A stretch of DNA of 64,000 nucleotides from Clostridium muellerianum (GCF_012926525.1 NZ_JABBNI010000007.1:62001-126000); one strand, 5' to 3'; shown: positions 34,112 through 43,555, counted from the stretch's first letter. Notes: generated by a model not told the origin, from the letters alone. Numbers and translations are program-made.

Positions 34112-34385
34112 GTAACTAGATATTAAAGTGCAGTGGTAGTTTGAATTTTAACTTTTACTACGTGATATATAATAAGTGTTTCATCACTGCTAAATGTTTT
34201 TAATTATTCTAAGCTCAAAGTTCATGAAAACCTAAGAACTTTGCCAAACTCGGTTTCCTCAAACAAGGCTAAAGTTCTAAGGCTTTCATGAACTTCTCGC
34301 TAAGAATAATAAAAAAACAATTTAGCTAATGTGGTGAAACACTTATTATATATCCCTACATAAAAGTCAAAATTCAAACTAGTTA
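34112..34385. repeat. Large imperfect palindrome (foldback element)
   Basis: Sequence from GTAACTAG at 34112 to CTAGTTAC at 34385 folds on itself for most of its length. Paired blocks include TAGTTTGAATTTTAACTTTTA, GATATATAATAAGTGTTTCA, TTTAGC, and AAGTTCATGAAA with CCTAAGAACTTT near the centre. The arms are roughly 110-120 bp with scattered mismatches. No frame is present. It resembles a MITE or a decayed non-autonomous element. The remainder of the gap to 34648 shows only A+T-rich sequence. Confidence 0.65.
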
Positions 34386-34647
34386 CTTCAGTTATACAAA
34401 TTTAGGTTCATTGTTATATATAATTTGGCTTAATCAAAATTGTATTTGATTAAAAGTTAATATAACTAAAAAATTGAGGGGACGTCTATTATTTAATATT
34501 TTATAGAAATATCTCGAAAGAGATTAACAAGTTAGACAGTTTTCTATTAAATGCTTTATATATCAGCCGTAATACAGCTTAACGTTTCTTCGGTTACTTG
34601 CTTCGCATTATTTTTATTTAATTCAACAATTGAAAAGTCTAAGCTTA

Positions 34648-35847
34648 CTATTTTGTAGTTCTTCCTGGATATTTTTTTAATCCTTCTTTTAAAATGTTCA
34701 TGGATTTCAACAAATCAGACTCATTAAGAATATAGGCTATTCTAACTTCATCTATTCCACGTCCTTCTGTTTCATAGAAACCATCTGCTGGTGCCATCAT
34801 CAATGTTTCTCCATCTACATCAAATTCTTCTAAAAGCCAAATTACAAATTTTTCTGCATTATCTACTGGAAGTTTTACCATGTAGTAGAAGGCTCCTTCA
34901 GGTTTTCTGCATACTACACCTTCCATATTGCTAAGAGCTTCAAAAACTATATCTCTTCTCTTTTTATATTCTTCATTAACTTCTTTTAGATAATTTTGTG
35001 GAGTTTTGTATAAGGCTGCTGCTCCTATCTGTTCTAATTCAGCAACAGATAATCTTACTTCACAAAGTTTAAAGGCATTTGTAATAAACTCTCTGTTTCT
35101 GCTTACGATTAAACCTACTCTAGCACCGCAAGCACTATATCTTTTAGATATGCTGTCTATTATTATAACCTTATCTTCGATATCCTTTATAGTTCCAAAA
35201 CTTGCATAATCCAAATTATCATATACAAACTCTCTGTAAACTTCGTCAGATATTATAAATATATCTTTTTCCTTAGCAACAGAAGCTAGTGTATTAATTT
35301 CTTCTCTTGTGTAAGCTGTTCCTGTTGGATTTCCAGGATTTGAGATTAGTATAGCTTTTGTTTTAGGAGTAATAATTTTTTCGATTTCAGATTTTGAAGG
35401 AAGATGGAAGCCTTCTTCAACTTTAGTGCTAATAGGAACAACATTTATCTCTAGAACTTGAAACAAGCTCTTGTAATTTGCATAAAATGGTTCAGGAATA
35501 ACTATATCATCACCTTTATCAAATAATGACATAAGTGTGAATAATAAAGCTTCACTTCCACCATTAGTTACTAATATATCATCCTTTGAAAATTCCATAC
35601 CATAATTTCTGTAGTAGGGAATTACAGCATCAATTAATTCGGGTATTCCGTTAGATGGTGAATAAGTTAAAATTTCACAATTAAAGTTTTTTACAGCATC
35701 AAAAAATTGTCTTGGTGTTACTATATCAGGCTGCCCAATATTTAAATGGTAAACCTTTTTACCTTTTTCTTTAGCTTTATTAGCATATGGTATTAATTTT
35801 CTTATTGGAGAGCACTCCATTGCAGTTATTCTGTTAGAAAATTTCAT
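34648..35847 (-). CDS. Pyridoxal-phosphate-dependent aminotransferase, class I/II
   Basis: A 399-residue fold-type I aminotransferase. VTNGGSEALLFTLMSLFDKGD near 83-103 is the cofactor-phosphate region. ISNPGNPTGTAYTREE near 170-185 carries the conserved N-P-G-N-P-T-G. The Schiff-base lysine is in DSISKRYSACGARVG near 230-245. It probably transaminates aspartate or aromatic/branched amino acids; specificity is not visible. AGAGGAGGAAGACT precedes the ATG. It is monocistronic. Confidence 0.88.
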   Translation of the reverse strand: MKFSNRITAMECSPIRKLIPYANKAKEKGKKVYHLNIGQPDIVTPRQFFDAVKNFNCEILTYSPSNGIPELIDAVIPYYRNYGMEFSKDDILVTNGGSEALLFTLMSLFDKGDDIVIPEPFYANYKSLFQVLEINVVPISTKVEEGFHLPSKSEIEKIITPKTKAILISNPGNPTGTAYTREEINTLASVAKEKDIFIISDEVYREFVYDNLDYASFGTIKDIEDKVIIIDSISKRYSACGARVGLIVSRNREFITNAFKLCEVRLSVAELEQIGAAALYKTPQNYLKEVNEEYKKRRDIVFEALSNMEGVVCRKPEGAFYYMVKLPVDNAEKFVIWLLEEFDVDGETLMMAPADGFYETEGRGIDEVRIAYILNESDLLKSMNILKEGLKKYPGRTTK

Positions 35848-36335
35848 TATAGTCTTCCTCCTCTTTAGCTATATAGTACCTAACTTTAATTGGATGTTGT
35901 TTTATTAAGTACTTAATATGCTTTTGTCTAATGTGTTTTTATTTTTACATAGTCATTAATGTACAAGGCTATGTTCAAATTTAAACTTAGTATTTTTTAA
36001 TTTAAACGAATTATGTTAACCTTTTCATAGTTTTATTATATTACTGTAAAAAGTCAAATGCAATAGCTATTTGAATATTTTCTTGCATTTACATTTGTGC
36101 TCATGAATTTTTTGTTTTATATGCTGAAATCAGTTAATGTACAAAAATCCAATGTTTAACGACTAAGTACTAGTTTAAAATTGAAAAAGTTAAATTCTAT
36201 TAAAATATATTCCTATTATTAAAAGCATATATTATTTTCATTTTAATATAGTGGCATTTTTATAGAAAATTATTCATTTACTATGAACTTATTTTAAAAA
36301 TAATGAAACAGGTTAGGGGACTATGATAATGCATC
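35848..36335. other. Gene-free stretch with decayed sequence
   Basis: No intact frame is supported. At about 36140-36290 there is a partial, broken resemblance to 31034-31064 and 31649-31801 (CAATG...TTAACGACTAAG, then AAATTCTATTAAA...TTATTTTCATTTTAA...). This looks like a degenerate copy of that segment. The remainder looks like ordinary A+T-rich intergenic DNA. Confidence 0.4.
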
Positions 36336-37132
36336 TTACCGTATTTTTATTATTCTATATTTATGTAAACTTAATACAGTAACCTTTGTCATGGCATATA
36401 GAGGAACAACAATAAAAGCTGCCATAGGTCCTCCATAGGAAACAGCTGTTACTACTAAAAATATATCTGTGAGAGGATGAATTTTTAATGCAGATGACAT
36501 TATTAGTGGAACTACTATTCTTCCTTTTAATGTTTGAACAGTAATAAATACTATACTAAGTTTTATTATCATATATAGACCTTTACTTATAGCTACAATT
36601 GATGGAAGTATCATAGATATAAAAAATCCTATAAAAGGTATAAAACCTAAAATAAAAGTAAAAAAAGCCCATATTAATGCATTTGGCATACCTATTATTT
36701 TATAACCTATATATATCATAATAGCCAGAGAGGATGATACCATTAGCTGACCGGTAACGTAGGCATTTAATGACTTATCTACATCATAAAGTGTTTCAGA
36801 TAAAAAATCTTTATATTTTTAGCTAATCCATTAAACTCTAATATGGCATATCTAATAAAGAAATATAAAATTAACAAAGTAGCAATTAGGCTAATAGTTA
36901 GTGTAAGTAAGGATGAAATACCATTACTAATGCCCTTACTGTTAAATGTATTATTCAAAGGCTTTAATATATAGTATAGGAATACTGAAATAATTATAGG
37001 AACTAAAATGCATTTATATAGAGTATCTATTATCTTAAAAATAAAATGTATTTTACTAAAAAGTATTATGGATAAAAAAAGTAGATTTACAATTATTAAG
37101 ATCCTGATTACCTTATTATTTAATATAATAAA
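36336..37132 (-). pseudogene. AI-2E family transporter, frameshifted
   Basis: Two frames join to one multi-helix membrane protein of about 265 codons. The upstream frame reads RILIIVNLLFLSIILFSK... to EFNGLAK; the downstream frame continues KYKDFLSETLYDV... to the family-typical LKGRIVVPLIMSSALKIHP and YGGPMAAFIVVPLYA. The break is in a run of A residues at 36816-36820, as if one A were lost. The start codon is also unclear (the frame begins after a stop at about 37133). A sequencing error in the homopolymer is possible. The length is also short for the family. Confidence 0.72.
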
Positions 37133-37415
37133 TCATCCCCTTAAAATTATGAAATAGTAGTTGGTTGTAAATATATTATAGGTATAATTTATAATATTTA
37201 TTTAAAGTACAATGATGAAGGGGAAATTTACGACTGAGCTGTTTAAAACAGAAATATAAAGGATGTTTTTGAAAATGAAATAATGCAATATTTAGGAAGA
37301 GAAATATTTATTTTTATAATAAGTCATTATGTAATTATATTACATAATGTGGTATAATTTCCATACCAATAGATTTGAGCTATAATTAATAGTAAATCGG
37401 GAGATGGGGTAAAAT

Positions 37416-37943
37416 ATGAATTATTTTAAAAAAATAGTAGGCAAACGGCTTTATTTATCACCTATGAATGTTGAAGATGCAGAAACTTATGTTAGGTGGC
37501 TTAATGATTTTAGTGTTACAGATGGCATAGGAACTTCCTGTAAAATTACGTCTCTGGAAAACGAAACGGAATGGATTGTACAAAATTCTGATAAATATCA
37601 GTTTGCTATAGTTTGTTTAGAAAATGATAAATTGATTGGTAATTGCGGAATTCAGGGCATTCAACAATTAAGGCGGTGTGCAGAAGTTGGATTATTTATT
37701 GGGGATGAAGAAAATCGTAATAAAGGATATGGAGAGGAAGTACTTAATTTATTGTTAGATTATGGGTTTGATTATTTAAATTTAAATAATATAATGTTGA
37801 AAGTTTTTTCATTTAATGAAAGAGCAATTAATTGTTATAAAAAAGTTGGATTTAAAGAAATAGGAAGAAGAAGACAATCCTATTATTTGAAAGGCAAATT
37901 TTATGATGAAGTATATATGGACATCTTAAAAGAAGAACGATAG
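37416..37943 (+). CDS. GNAT family N-acetyltransferase (RimJ/RimL-like)
   Basis: A 175-residue acetyltransferase. It begins V-G-K-R-L-Y-L-S-P-M-N-V-E-D-A, the RimJ/L-type start. The acetyl-CoA loop is ENRNKGYGEEVLNLLLDYGF near 105-125, followed by NINLKVFSFNERAINCYKKVGF-like motif B. It may acetylate a small amine or a protein N-terminus. GGGAGATGGGG precedes the ATG. Confidence 0.85.
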   Translation: MNYFKKIVGKRLYLSPMNVEDAETYVRWLNDFSVTDGIGTSCKITSLENETEWIVQNSDKYQFAIVCLENDKLIGNCGIQGIQQLRRCAEVGLFIGDEENRNKGYGEEVLNLLLDYGFDYLNLNNIMLKVFSFNERAINCYKKVGFKEIGRRRQSYYLKGKFYDEVYMDILKEER

Positions 37944-38125
37944 GATTTGAAGTATTAAATGTACAAAACATATTATCAAAGGAAATTCTATTAATCAGTT
38001 AGCTATTATCTTACTGAAAATATCATAAGACCAATTATTAAAAAGTATATTATGATATTAGGGAAGCCATTTCAAGGTAACTTCCCTAAAAATTATATAA
38101 TAATACGTATAATTTAAATAACCTA

Positions 38126-38584
38126 TTAAGAATTTTTAGCAGTTTCCGTATCATTTTTATCTACAAATGCGTTATAAACTAATCCCAATAACACTAAAAC
38201 GCCACCAACAACTTTTCCTGTTGAAAGAACATGTAATGTGAAATAGTCTACGATTATTCCAGCAAAAAGTTGTCCCACAAATAAAAGTACTGTGGCATAT
38301 AAAGCAGAGATTTTTGGGGTTATGTAGCTACAAATTCCTACAACAACCACTCCTAGAGCACCACCAATATATGCATATACAGGTAAGCTTAAAAATTTAT
38401 CAGGAGAATATCTTATGGTATTACTGCTAAACATAAAGAAAATTGTTGAGGTTATTAGGCCTGTTAAATAGTTATAGAATGTACCAGGTAAAATGCCTAT
38501 TTTATTAGCTAAGTTTGAGTTTATAATTCTACCCAAAACGTTAGTTAGTCCACTTGCTAGAGCAAGAATTATATTTAATATCAT
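38126..38584 (-). CDS. DMT family transporter, YdcZ (DUF606) type, second of pair
   Basis: A 152-residue protein with about five hydrophobic helices (ILNIILALASGLTNVLG, YAYIGGALGVVVVGICSYI, VVGGVLVLLGLVYNAF). It matches the single-domain YdcZ family, which usually occurs as gene pairs and presumably works as a heterodimer. It lies 14 bp after its partner on the same strand. The substrate is unknown. Confidence 0.82.
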   Translation of the reverse strand: MILNIILALASGLTNVLGRIINSNLANKIGILPGTFYNYLTGLITSTIFFMFSSNTIRYSPDKFLSLPVYAYIGGALGVVVVGICSYITPKISALYATVLLFVGQLFAGIIVDYFTLHVLSTGKVVGGVLVLLGLVYNAFVDKNDTETAKNS

Positions 38585-38598
38585 TATAATTATCCTTT

Positions 38599-39021
38599 CT
38601 AATAAATTGTCATTACAACAAGGCCTAGAACCATTATTATAAATCCAATTATTTTTTTCTTATTAAATTTCACAACTTCCATGCCCAAAAGTCCATAGTG
38701 ATCTATTATAATTGAAGTAATCCCTTGTCCGAAAAGACCTAATGCAACAGATAAGGATGCGCCTAAAGCTATCATTGAAGAATTACAGAATAGAACTGTG
38801 AAAACTCCTATAACACCAGCTGAATATGTAAGTAGAGATATTGATCTATCAAAAGGAATTTTTAACCTTTTAATAGCCAGCACAAGTAAAATTCCAATTA
38901 ATCCAACAATATGAATTATAATAGTTGAAGTATAGTTCCCAAAATTCTTTGAAAGTATGGCATTAAAGCTTACCATTATGGTGATTAAAGCACCTGTTAA
39001 AATTGATAAAAAATTATACAT
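38599..39021 (-). CDS. DMT family transporter, YdcZ (DUF606) type, first of pair
   Basis: A 140-residue membrane protein with the YdcZ pattern: LTGALITIMVSFNAILSKNFG at the start, GASLSVALGLFGQGITSIIIDHYGL in the middle, and a final IIGFIIMVLGLVVMTIY helix. It heads a two-gene operon divergent from a Crp/Fnr regulator, the likely controller. GGAGGT precedes the ATG. Confidence 0.82.
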   Translation of the reverse strand: MYNFLSILTGALITIMVSFNAILSKNFGNYTSTIIIHIVGLIGILLVLAIKRLKIPFDRSISLLTYSAGVIGVFTVLFCNSSMIALGASLSVALGLFGQGITSIIIDHYGLLGMEVVKFNKKKIIGFIIMVLGLVVMTIY

Positions 39022-39082
39022 TAAATTATGACCTCCTAAAATAACTAATATTAAATTAACATAATAATAAAATTCAATACTA

Positions 39083-39103
39083 TGACATATGTCACATATG
39101 ACA
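39083..39103. promoter_or_regulatory. Candidate Crp/Fnr-type operator
   Basis: TGACATATGTCACATATGACA contains two overlapping perfect palindromes: TGACATATGTCA (39083-39094) and TGTCACATATGACA (39090-39103). The TGTCA...TGACA half-sites resemble Crp/Fnr sites. It lies between the divergent ydcZ pair and the Crp/Fnr gene, so autoregulation and transporter control are likely. Confidence 0.6.
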
Positions 39104-39205
39104 AAATATATGTTATATTTATAGAGGGTAATAATAGGAAGTTTTTTAATTGGGTTTATTGGTGAAAGATACTAGTATGTCAATGAAAGATAAAGGTGAG
39201 CTCTA

Positions 39206-39898
39206 ATGATAGAAATTATTGATGATGATAAGATTGCTTATTATGTTGAAAAATATAGTCTAAATGATATATTTACAGATAATATGCAAATGTATATGAA
39301 GCTTTGGAAATTTAATAAAGGAGAACATATTTGTAGGTCAGATGAAAACATAACTAAATTATGTTTTTTAGTATCGGGAAGAGCAAAAGTTTATACTATA
39401 TTAAGTAATGGTAAACAATTGCTACTTAGTTTTAATAATCCTTTAGAGGTGATTGGAGACCTTGAATGCATAAAGCTAAATAAATTTCATTGCAATATAC
39501 AGGCTATCCAGGAAACTTATTGTATATCTATTGATTTGAATATTATTAGAGAGCGATTAATGAATGATGGTAAGTTTTTAAGATACATCATAAGTAGCTT
39601 AGGTAAAAAACTTGCTGAAAGTACAAATAATAATTCAATAAATCTTCTGTATCCTTTGGAAAATAGGTTAGCAAGCTATATTTTAGCCATATCTATCAAT
39701 GATAAGGGTGAAGAAGCTAAGATTATACAGGATTGTAATTTAACTGAAATATCGGAGCTATTAGGAACAAGTTACAGGCATTTATTAAGAACCTTGAATA
39801 AATTTATTGAAAGAGGAGCTATTGAAAAGAAAAATGCAAACTATGAGATAGTTAGAAGGAATATTTTAGTAGGATTAGCAGGAGATTTATATGAATAA
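39206..39898 (+). CDS. Crp/Fnr family transcriptional regulator
   Basis: A 230-residue protein. A cyclic-nucleotide-like beta barrel spans about 25-130 (FNKGEHICRSDENITKLCFL, then GNGKQLLL-type strand). The winged helix near 175-205 includes ISELLGTSYRHLLRTLNKF. No CxxC cluster of FNR type is seen, so the effector is unknown. It resembles the YeiL/Crp-like regulators that sit beside transporters. It is divergent from the ydcZ pair. Confidence 0.87.
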   Translation: MIEIIDDDKIAYYVEKYSLNDIFTDNMQMYMKLWKFNKGEHICRSDENITKLCFLVSGRAKVYTILSNGKQLLLSFNNPLEVIGDLECIKLNKFHCNIQAIQETYCISIDLNIIRERLMNDGKFLRYIISSLGKKLAESTNNNSINLLYPLENRLASYILAISINDKGEEAKIIQDCNLTEISELLGTSYRHLLRTLNKFIERGAIEKKNANYEIVRRNILVGLAGDLYE

Positions 39899-40127
39899 AA
39901 TGAAATATATTAAATAAATCAAAATTGATTTTACTTAAAAAAACAAAAGTTATTTATAACTTAAATGCGTATTATGGATATACAGCTTGAAAATCTTAAT
40001 TTTGTTATAAAATGAAGATTAAATTTTAGTATTTATTGAAGCAATGCAAAATTTAATTATGATGTTGTATATCTATATATAAATTAAGCTATTTTATTCT
40101 TGTTTTATAATATGGGGAGGTGAAAAA

Positions 40128-40211
40128 ATGTTAATGATTCGTTTGAATCTAGCATATTTTGGAGGTAATTTTATAACAAATACAAAGCTCTATGCAGAAT
40201 CAGTCTTATAG
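40128..40211 (+). CDS. Possible 27-residue peptide
   Basis: A short frame beginning MLMIRLNLAYFGGN and ending TAG 40209-40211. It has an excellent ribosome site, GGGGAGGTG, six bases before the ATG. The sequence just after it (about 40222-40290) matches the region after the AraC gene at 46343-46400. This could therefore be the start signal and collapsed remains of a deleted gene rather than a functional peptide. Confidence 0.35.
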   Translation: MLMIRLNLAYFGGNFITNTKLYAESVL

Positions 40212-40334
40212 ACAATGGCGATAGCTGCATAGAGATAACTTAAATCGCCATATTCATTCTAATTTTGAAGTGTTAATAAGTCTGATTTTGCAGCCTGAAC
40301 TATTTTTTAATTAGTGATGAAGGAGCGAATTAGA

Positions 40335-40601
40335 ATGAAATATATAAATGCTATGGAAGTATTACCTGAAGGTTTACTTAACGAGATTCAAAAGTACATT
40401 TCTGGTGAGATAGTATATATTCCTCAGATAGAAGGTATAAAAAATAATTGGGGAAGTAAAACTGGTGCAAAAGAGAAAATTGCCAATAGAAATAAACAAA
40501 TTAGACTTGAAAAAGAAAATGGTAAAACCATTGATGAACTTATGCTTAAATACAATCTTTCCTATGACTCAATTAAAAAAATTGTATATGTAAAAAAGTA
40601 G
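40335..40601 (+). CDS. CD3324 family protein (Mor-like helix-turn-helix)
   Basis: An 88-residue protein matching the CD3324 family of clostridia. It begins MKYINAMEVLPEGLLNEIQK, then I-Y-I-P and W-G-x-K-x-G in the middle. The C-terminal half (NGKTIDELMLKYNLSYDSIK) is a Mor-transcription-activator-like helix-turn-helix. ATG 40335 is chosen because AAGGAG lies 10 bases upstream. Its DNA target is unknown. A terminator follows directly. Confidence 0.85.
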   Translation: MKYINAMEVLPEGLLNEIQKYISGEIVYIPQIEGIKNNWGSKTGAKEKIANRNKQIRLEKENGKTIDELMLKYNLSYDSIKKIVYVKK

Positions 40602-40609
40602 TTATTTAT

Positions 40610-40640
40610 ACCCCTCTGTAGTTTCAGAACTATAGGGGGT
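40610..40640 (+). terminator. Intrinsic terminator after the CD3324 gene
   Basis: ACCCCTCTGTAGTT pairs with AACTATAGGGGGT around a short loop. It is followed by a weak TTTG run. It lies 10 bp after the stop codon. Confidence 0.6.
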
Positions 40641-40832
40641 TTGTGCATAGAATAACTATAGTAATTATTTATCTTTTATAGTAATAAAATATTGTTTATG
40701 ATAATTATAGGATTCTTAAGGTAATTGGTTTCTTTAAGCTGCTTTATATAGATAGATAAAACTTTTTTATTTTAAATGAAAATTTCATATAAACTTAAGA
40801 GTCACTTTATAATGAAAGAGGGTTATATTTAT

Positions 40833-41588
40833 ATGGATAAAAAATATACAGATATAAATTCTAAAATTATTAGTGAATGGTCTGAAAAAGGTTGGAAATG
40901 GGGTCAACCTATTAGTCATGAAGTTTTTGAAAAAGCTAGAAATAATGATTGGTTTGTGTTGTTGACGCCTACTAAACCAGTACCAAAGGAATGGTTTGGT
41001 AAAATGGAAAATGCTGAAGTACTAGGACTAGCTTCTGGTGGTGGTCAGCAAATGCCTATATTTACTGCATTAGGTGCAAAGTGTACAGTACTAGATTATT
41101 CAGAAAAGCAGTTGTTAAGTGAAAAAGAAGTGGCTATGAGAGAAAATTATGAAATTAAAACAATTAGAGCAGATATGACAAAGCCGCTTCCTTTTGAGGA
41201 TGAAGTCTTTGACTTGATATTCCATCCAGTTTCTAATTGTTATATTGAAGAAGTTATTCCTGTTTGGAAGGAGTGTTATAGAGTGCTCAAAAAAGGAGGG
41301 ATTTTATTGGCAGGATTAGATAATGGTATTAATTTTATTATTGATGATAAAGAAACAGAAATAATTCAAAAGCTTCCATTTAATCCATTGAAAGATAAAG
41401 AATTGTACGAGACTTCAATGAAAAATGATTGGGGAATTCAATTTTCACATAGTATTGAAGAACAAATTGGAGGACAACTGCAGACAGGATTTACACTCAC
41501 AGATATATACCAGGATACCAATGGTGAAGGCAGACTTCATGAATTGAATATTCCCTGTTTTTATGCAACAAGAGCAATTAAAAAGTAA
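40833..41588 (+). CDS. Class I SAM-dependent methyltransferase
   Basis: About 251 residues from ATG 40833, which has AAAGAGGG about 10 bases upstream; an in-frame ATG at 40776 lacks a good site. Motif I is VLGLASGGGQQMP near 70-82, followed by acidic VLDYSEKQL. PLPFEDEVFDLIFHPVSNCYI near 120-140 and YRVLKKGGILLAGLDNG complete the fold. The N-terminal W-G-Q-P-I-S-H-E region is typical of a small-molecule methyltransferase group in clostridia. The substrate is unknown. Confidence 0.82.
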   Translation: MDKKYTDINSKIISEWSEKGWKWGQPISHEVFEKARNNDWFVLLTPTKPVPKEWFGKMENAEVLGLASGGGQQMPIFTALGAKCTVLDYSEKQLLSEKEVAMRENYEIKTIRADMTKPLPFEDEVFDLIFHPVSNCYIEEVIPVWKECYRVLKKGGILLAGLDNGINFIIDDKETEIIQKLPFNPLKDKELYETSMKNDWGIQFSHSIEEQIGGQLQTGFTLTDIYQDTNGEGRLHELNIPCFYATRAIKK

Positions 41589-41643
41589 TGATTTTTTATT
41601 CAAAGTTTAGTTCTATGGAATATGATCTAAAGCATAAATTAGT

Positions 41644-41680
41644 AAAAACGTATGCTTCCTTATTTAGGGAGCATATTTTT
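41644..41680 (+). terminator. Intrinsic terminator after the methyltransferase
   Basis: AAAAACGTATGCTTCCT pairs with AGGGAGCATATTTTT around a short loop, with T residues after the stem. Confidence 0.55.
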
Positions 41681-41836
41681 ACATAAATAAAGGCTAAAAT
41701 CCTTTATTATTCTGCTAGAGATTTAGCTGTGTGCTATAATGAAAAATGAGAATGGCTATTTTACAGTGGTTAAACTTTAATATAGTAGGTATGCTAAAAA
41801 AACAATAGTAAGCATATAAGGAGGTATAGAATTAAA

Positions 41837-42250
41837 ATGAAAATTGAGATTACTGATGAAATTAAAGAACAAGATAAAGATATTATTTTTCAAGGTTTAT
41901 TAGAATATAATTTAGCGAGAATTGAAGATAAAAACCCAAAGGATTTAGGAGTTTATGTACAGGATGAAACAGGCAAAAAAGTTGCTGGTCTAATTGGAAA
42001 TACGCATGGTAATTGGTTGTTTATAAAGTTTTTATGGGTGAATGAAAAGTTACGTCAGCATAACATCGGAAGTAATATTTTAAAGCAGGCAGAAAAAACA
42101 GCAAAAGAGCGTGGTTGCAAGTATTCATTTTTAGATACTTTTAGTTTTCAAGCACCTAAATTTTATAAAAAATATGGGTACAAAGAAGTGTTTGCGTTAG
42201 AAAACTATCCTGTCACAGGAAAACGTTATTATTTTACTAAAATTCTTTAA
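41837..42250 (+). CDS. GNAT family N-acetyltransferase
   Basis: A 137-residue acetyltransferase. Motif A is LRQHNIGSNILKQAEKTAKERG near 75-96 with the shape Q/R-x-x-x-I-G-S. Motif B is APKFYKKYGYKEVF near 113-126. The ending PVTGKRYYFTKIL is frequent in a clostridial GNAT subgroup. AAGGAGGTATAGAATTAAA precedes the ATG. Confidence 0.85.
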   Translation: MKIEITDEIKEQDKDIIFQGLLEYNLARIEDKNPKDLGVYVQDETGKKVAGLIGNTHGNWLFIKFLWVNEKLRQHNIGSNILKQAEKTAKERGCKYSFLDTFSFQAPKFYKKYGYKEVFALENYPVTGKRYYFTKIL

Positions 42251-42444
42251 ATATAAAGACAAATTTCAACTTTAGGTAAGAGTTATAAATAGTAAGTTTT
42301 ACACGAAGATATAATAAATAGAATCATAAAATAAAGACATTACCAATTGATGCAAGCGATAAAGAAATTAAAAGTTTGGTTATTGAGTAGAATAAAACAA
42401 GGGAAATTTTGATTTTAAGTTAATTATTATAAATCTGCAAAATA

Positions 42445-42488
42445 AAGTACTCCTAAAGCTTTGGAATATAAGTATTAAGAGTACTTTT
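42445..42488. terminator. Terminator between convergent GNAT and MerR genes
   Basis: AAAGTACTC (42445-42453) pairs with GAGTACTTT (42480-42488), with a second inner stem around the loop and T-rich sequence on both sides. Confidence 0.55.
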
Positions 42489-42492
42489 TTAT

Positions 42493-42864
42493 TTACAACT
42501 GCTGCATTAGTAGATGATATCGATCTAATTTTTCATCAATTCTATTCAAGATTGTTTTTAAATCTTCAATTTGAATTTCTACTCTTTTTCTATGTTCTAT
42601 AAGCATCTTTTCTCTTTCAAATATAGTTGAATTACCCGGTGACATGAGTTCTGCATAACATTGCAAATCCTTTAAAGGCATGCCTGTATTTTTTACTTTT
42701 ATCAAAAAATTTATCCATTCTATGTTAAAATCAGAATAAATCCTATAACCATTTTTATCACGAGAAATATTTTTTATTAAGAGCTGTTTTTCATAAAATC
42801 GCAGTGTGTGTTCACTTAAACCTGTTAATTTAGAAACTTCCTTGATATTGAACTGATTTTTCAT
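42493..42864 (-). CDS. MerR family transcriptional regulator
   Basis: A 123-residue regulator. The N-terminal winged helix reads NIKEVSKLTGLSEHTLRFYEKQLLI, the MerR signature. The C-terminal helix (VEIQIEDLKTILNRIDEKLDRY) is the dimer coiled coil. No metal-binding cysteines are seen, so it probably senses an organic or redox signal. AGGAGG precedes the ATG. It is divergent from a flavodoxin-family gene whose promoter carries a MerR-type operator. Confidence 0.88.
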   Translation of the reverse strand: MKNQFNIKEVSKLTGLSEHTLRFYEKQLLIKNISRDKNGYRIYSDFNIEWINFLIKVKNTGMPLKDLQCYAELMSPGNSTIFEREKMLIEHRKRVEIQIEDLKTILNRIDEKLDRYHLLMQQL

Positions 42865-42926
42865 TTAATATAATTACCTCCTTAAAAGCTGGCTTATATA
42901 AACATTATAATTTAAAAATAAAAAGC

Positions 42927-42957
42927 TTGCATTAGAGTTAACTCTAAGGTATATACT
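42927..42957 (+). promoter_or_regulatory. MerR-type promoter/operator of the flavodoxin-family gene
   Basis: TTGCAT (-35) and TATACT (-10) are separated by 19 bp, the over-long spacer typical of MerR-activated promoters. The spacer holds the palindrome TAGAGTTAACTCTA at 42933-42946. MerR proteins twist such a promoter to activate it. The regulator gene is directly adjacent and divergent. Confidence 0.85.
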
Positions 42958-42982
42958 TACAAAGTCTGAAGGAGGGGGTTGT

Positions 42983-43555
42983 ATGAAGGTTATAGGAATA
43001 AGTGGTAGTGCACGGAAAAATGGGAATACAGCAATATTAATTGAAACAGTGTTTAAAGAATTAGAAAAACGAGGAATAGAGACAGAGCTAATACAGCTAT
43101 TTGATAAAGAAATTCAGGGTTGTAAAGGATGTTTTGCTTGCAGTGGAAAGGAAAAATGTGTTATTGAGAAAGATACTTTTAATGAATGTTTTAAAAAAAT
43201 GATTGAAGCAGATGGAATTATTTTGGGATCACCAGTTTATTCAGCTGATATATCATCTAAAATGAAAGCTTTTCTTGAACGATCAGGTGTTATTATTTCA
43301 GTTAATCCTGGACTAATTAAATATAAAGTAGGCGCTTCTGTTGCAGCAGTTCGACGTGGTGGTGGAATGACTGCTGTAGATACTTTAAACCATTTTTTAT
43401 TAAATAAAGAGGTTTTACTGGTAGGTTCTACTTATTGGAATATGGTTTATGGAAAAGATATTGGTGATGTTTTAAAAGATGAGGAAGGTATGAGAAATAT
43501 GAGAAATTTGGGTGAAAACATGGCATGGCTAATGAAAAGGTTAAAATCAGTTTAG
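42983..43555 (+). CDS. Flavodoxin family / NADPH-dependent FMN reductase-like protein
   Basis: A 190-residue flavoprotein. The FMN phosphate loop is SGSARKNGNTA at 7-17. GCKGCFACSGKEKC near 47-60 holds cysteines in the place where iron-sulfur flavoproteins bind a cluster. LGSPVYSADISSKMKAFLERSG near 83-105 is the second FMN contact. It reduces quinones, drugs or FMN using NAD(P)H; the acceptor is unknown. AAGGAGGGGGTTGT precedes the ATG. Control by the divergent MerR gene is strongly indicated. Confidence 0.87.
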   Translation: MKVIGISGSARKNGNTAILIETVFKELEKRGIETELIQLFDKEIQGCKGCFACSGKEKCVIEKDTFNECFKKMIEADGIILGSPVYSADISSKMKAFLERSGVIISVNPGLIKYKVGASVAAVRRGGGMTAVDTLNHFLLNKEVLLVGSTYWNMVYGKDIGDVLKDEEGMRNMRNLGENMAWLMKRLKSV

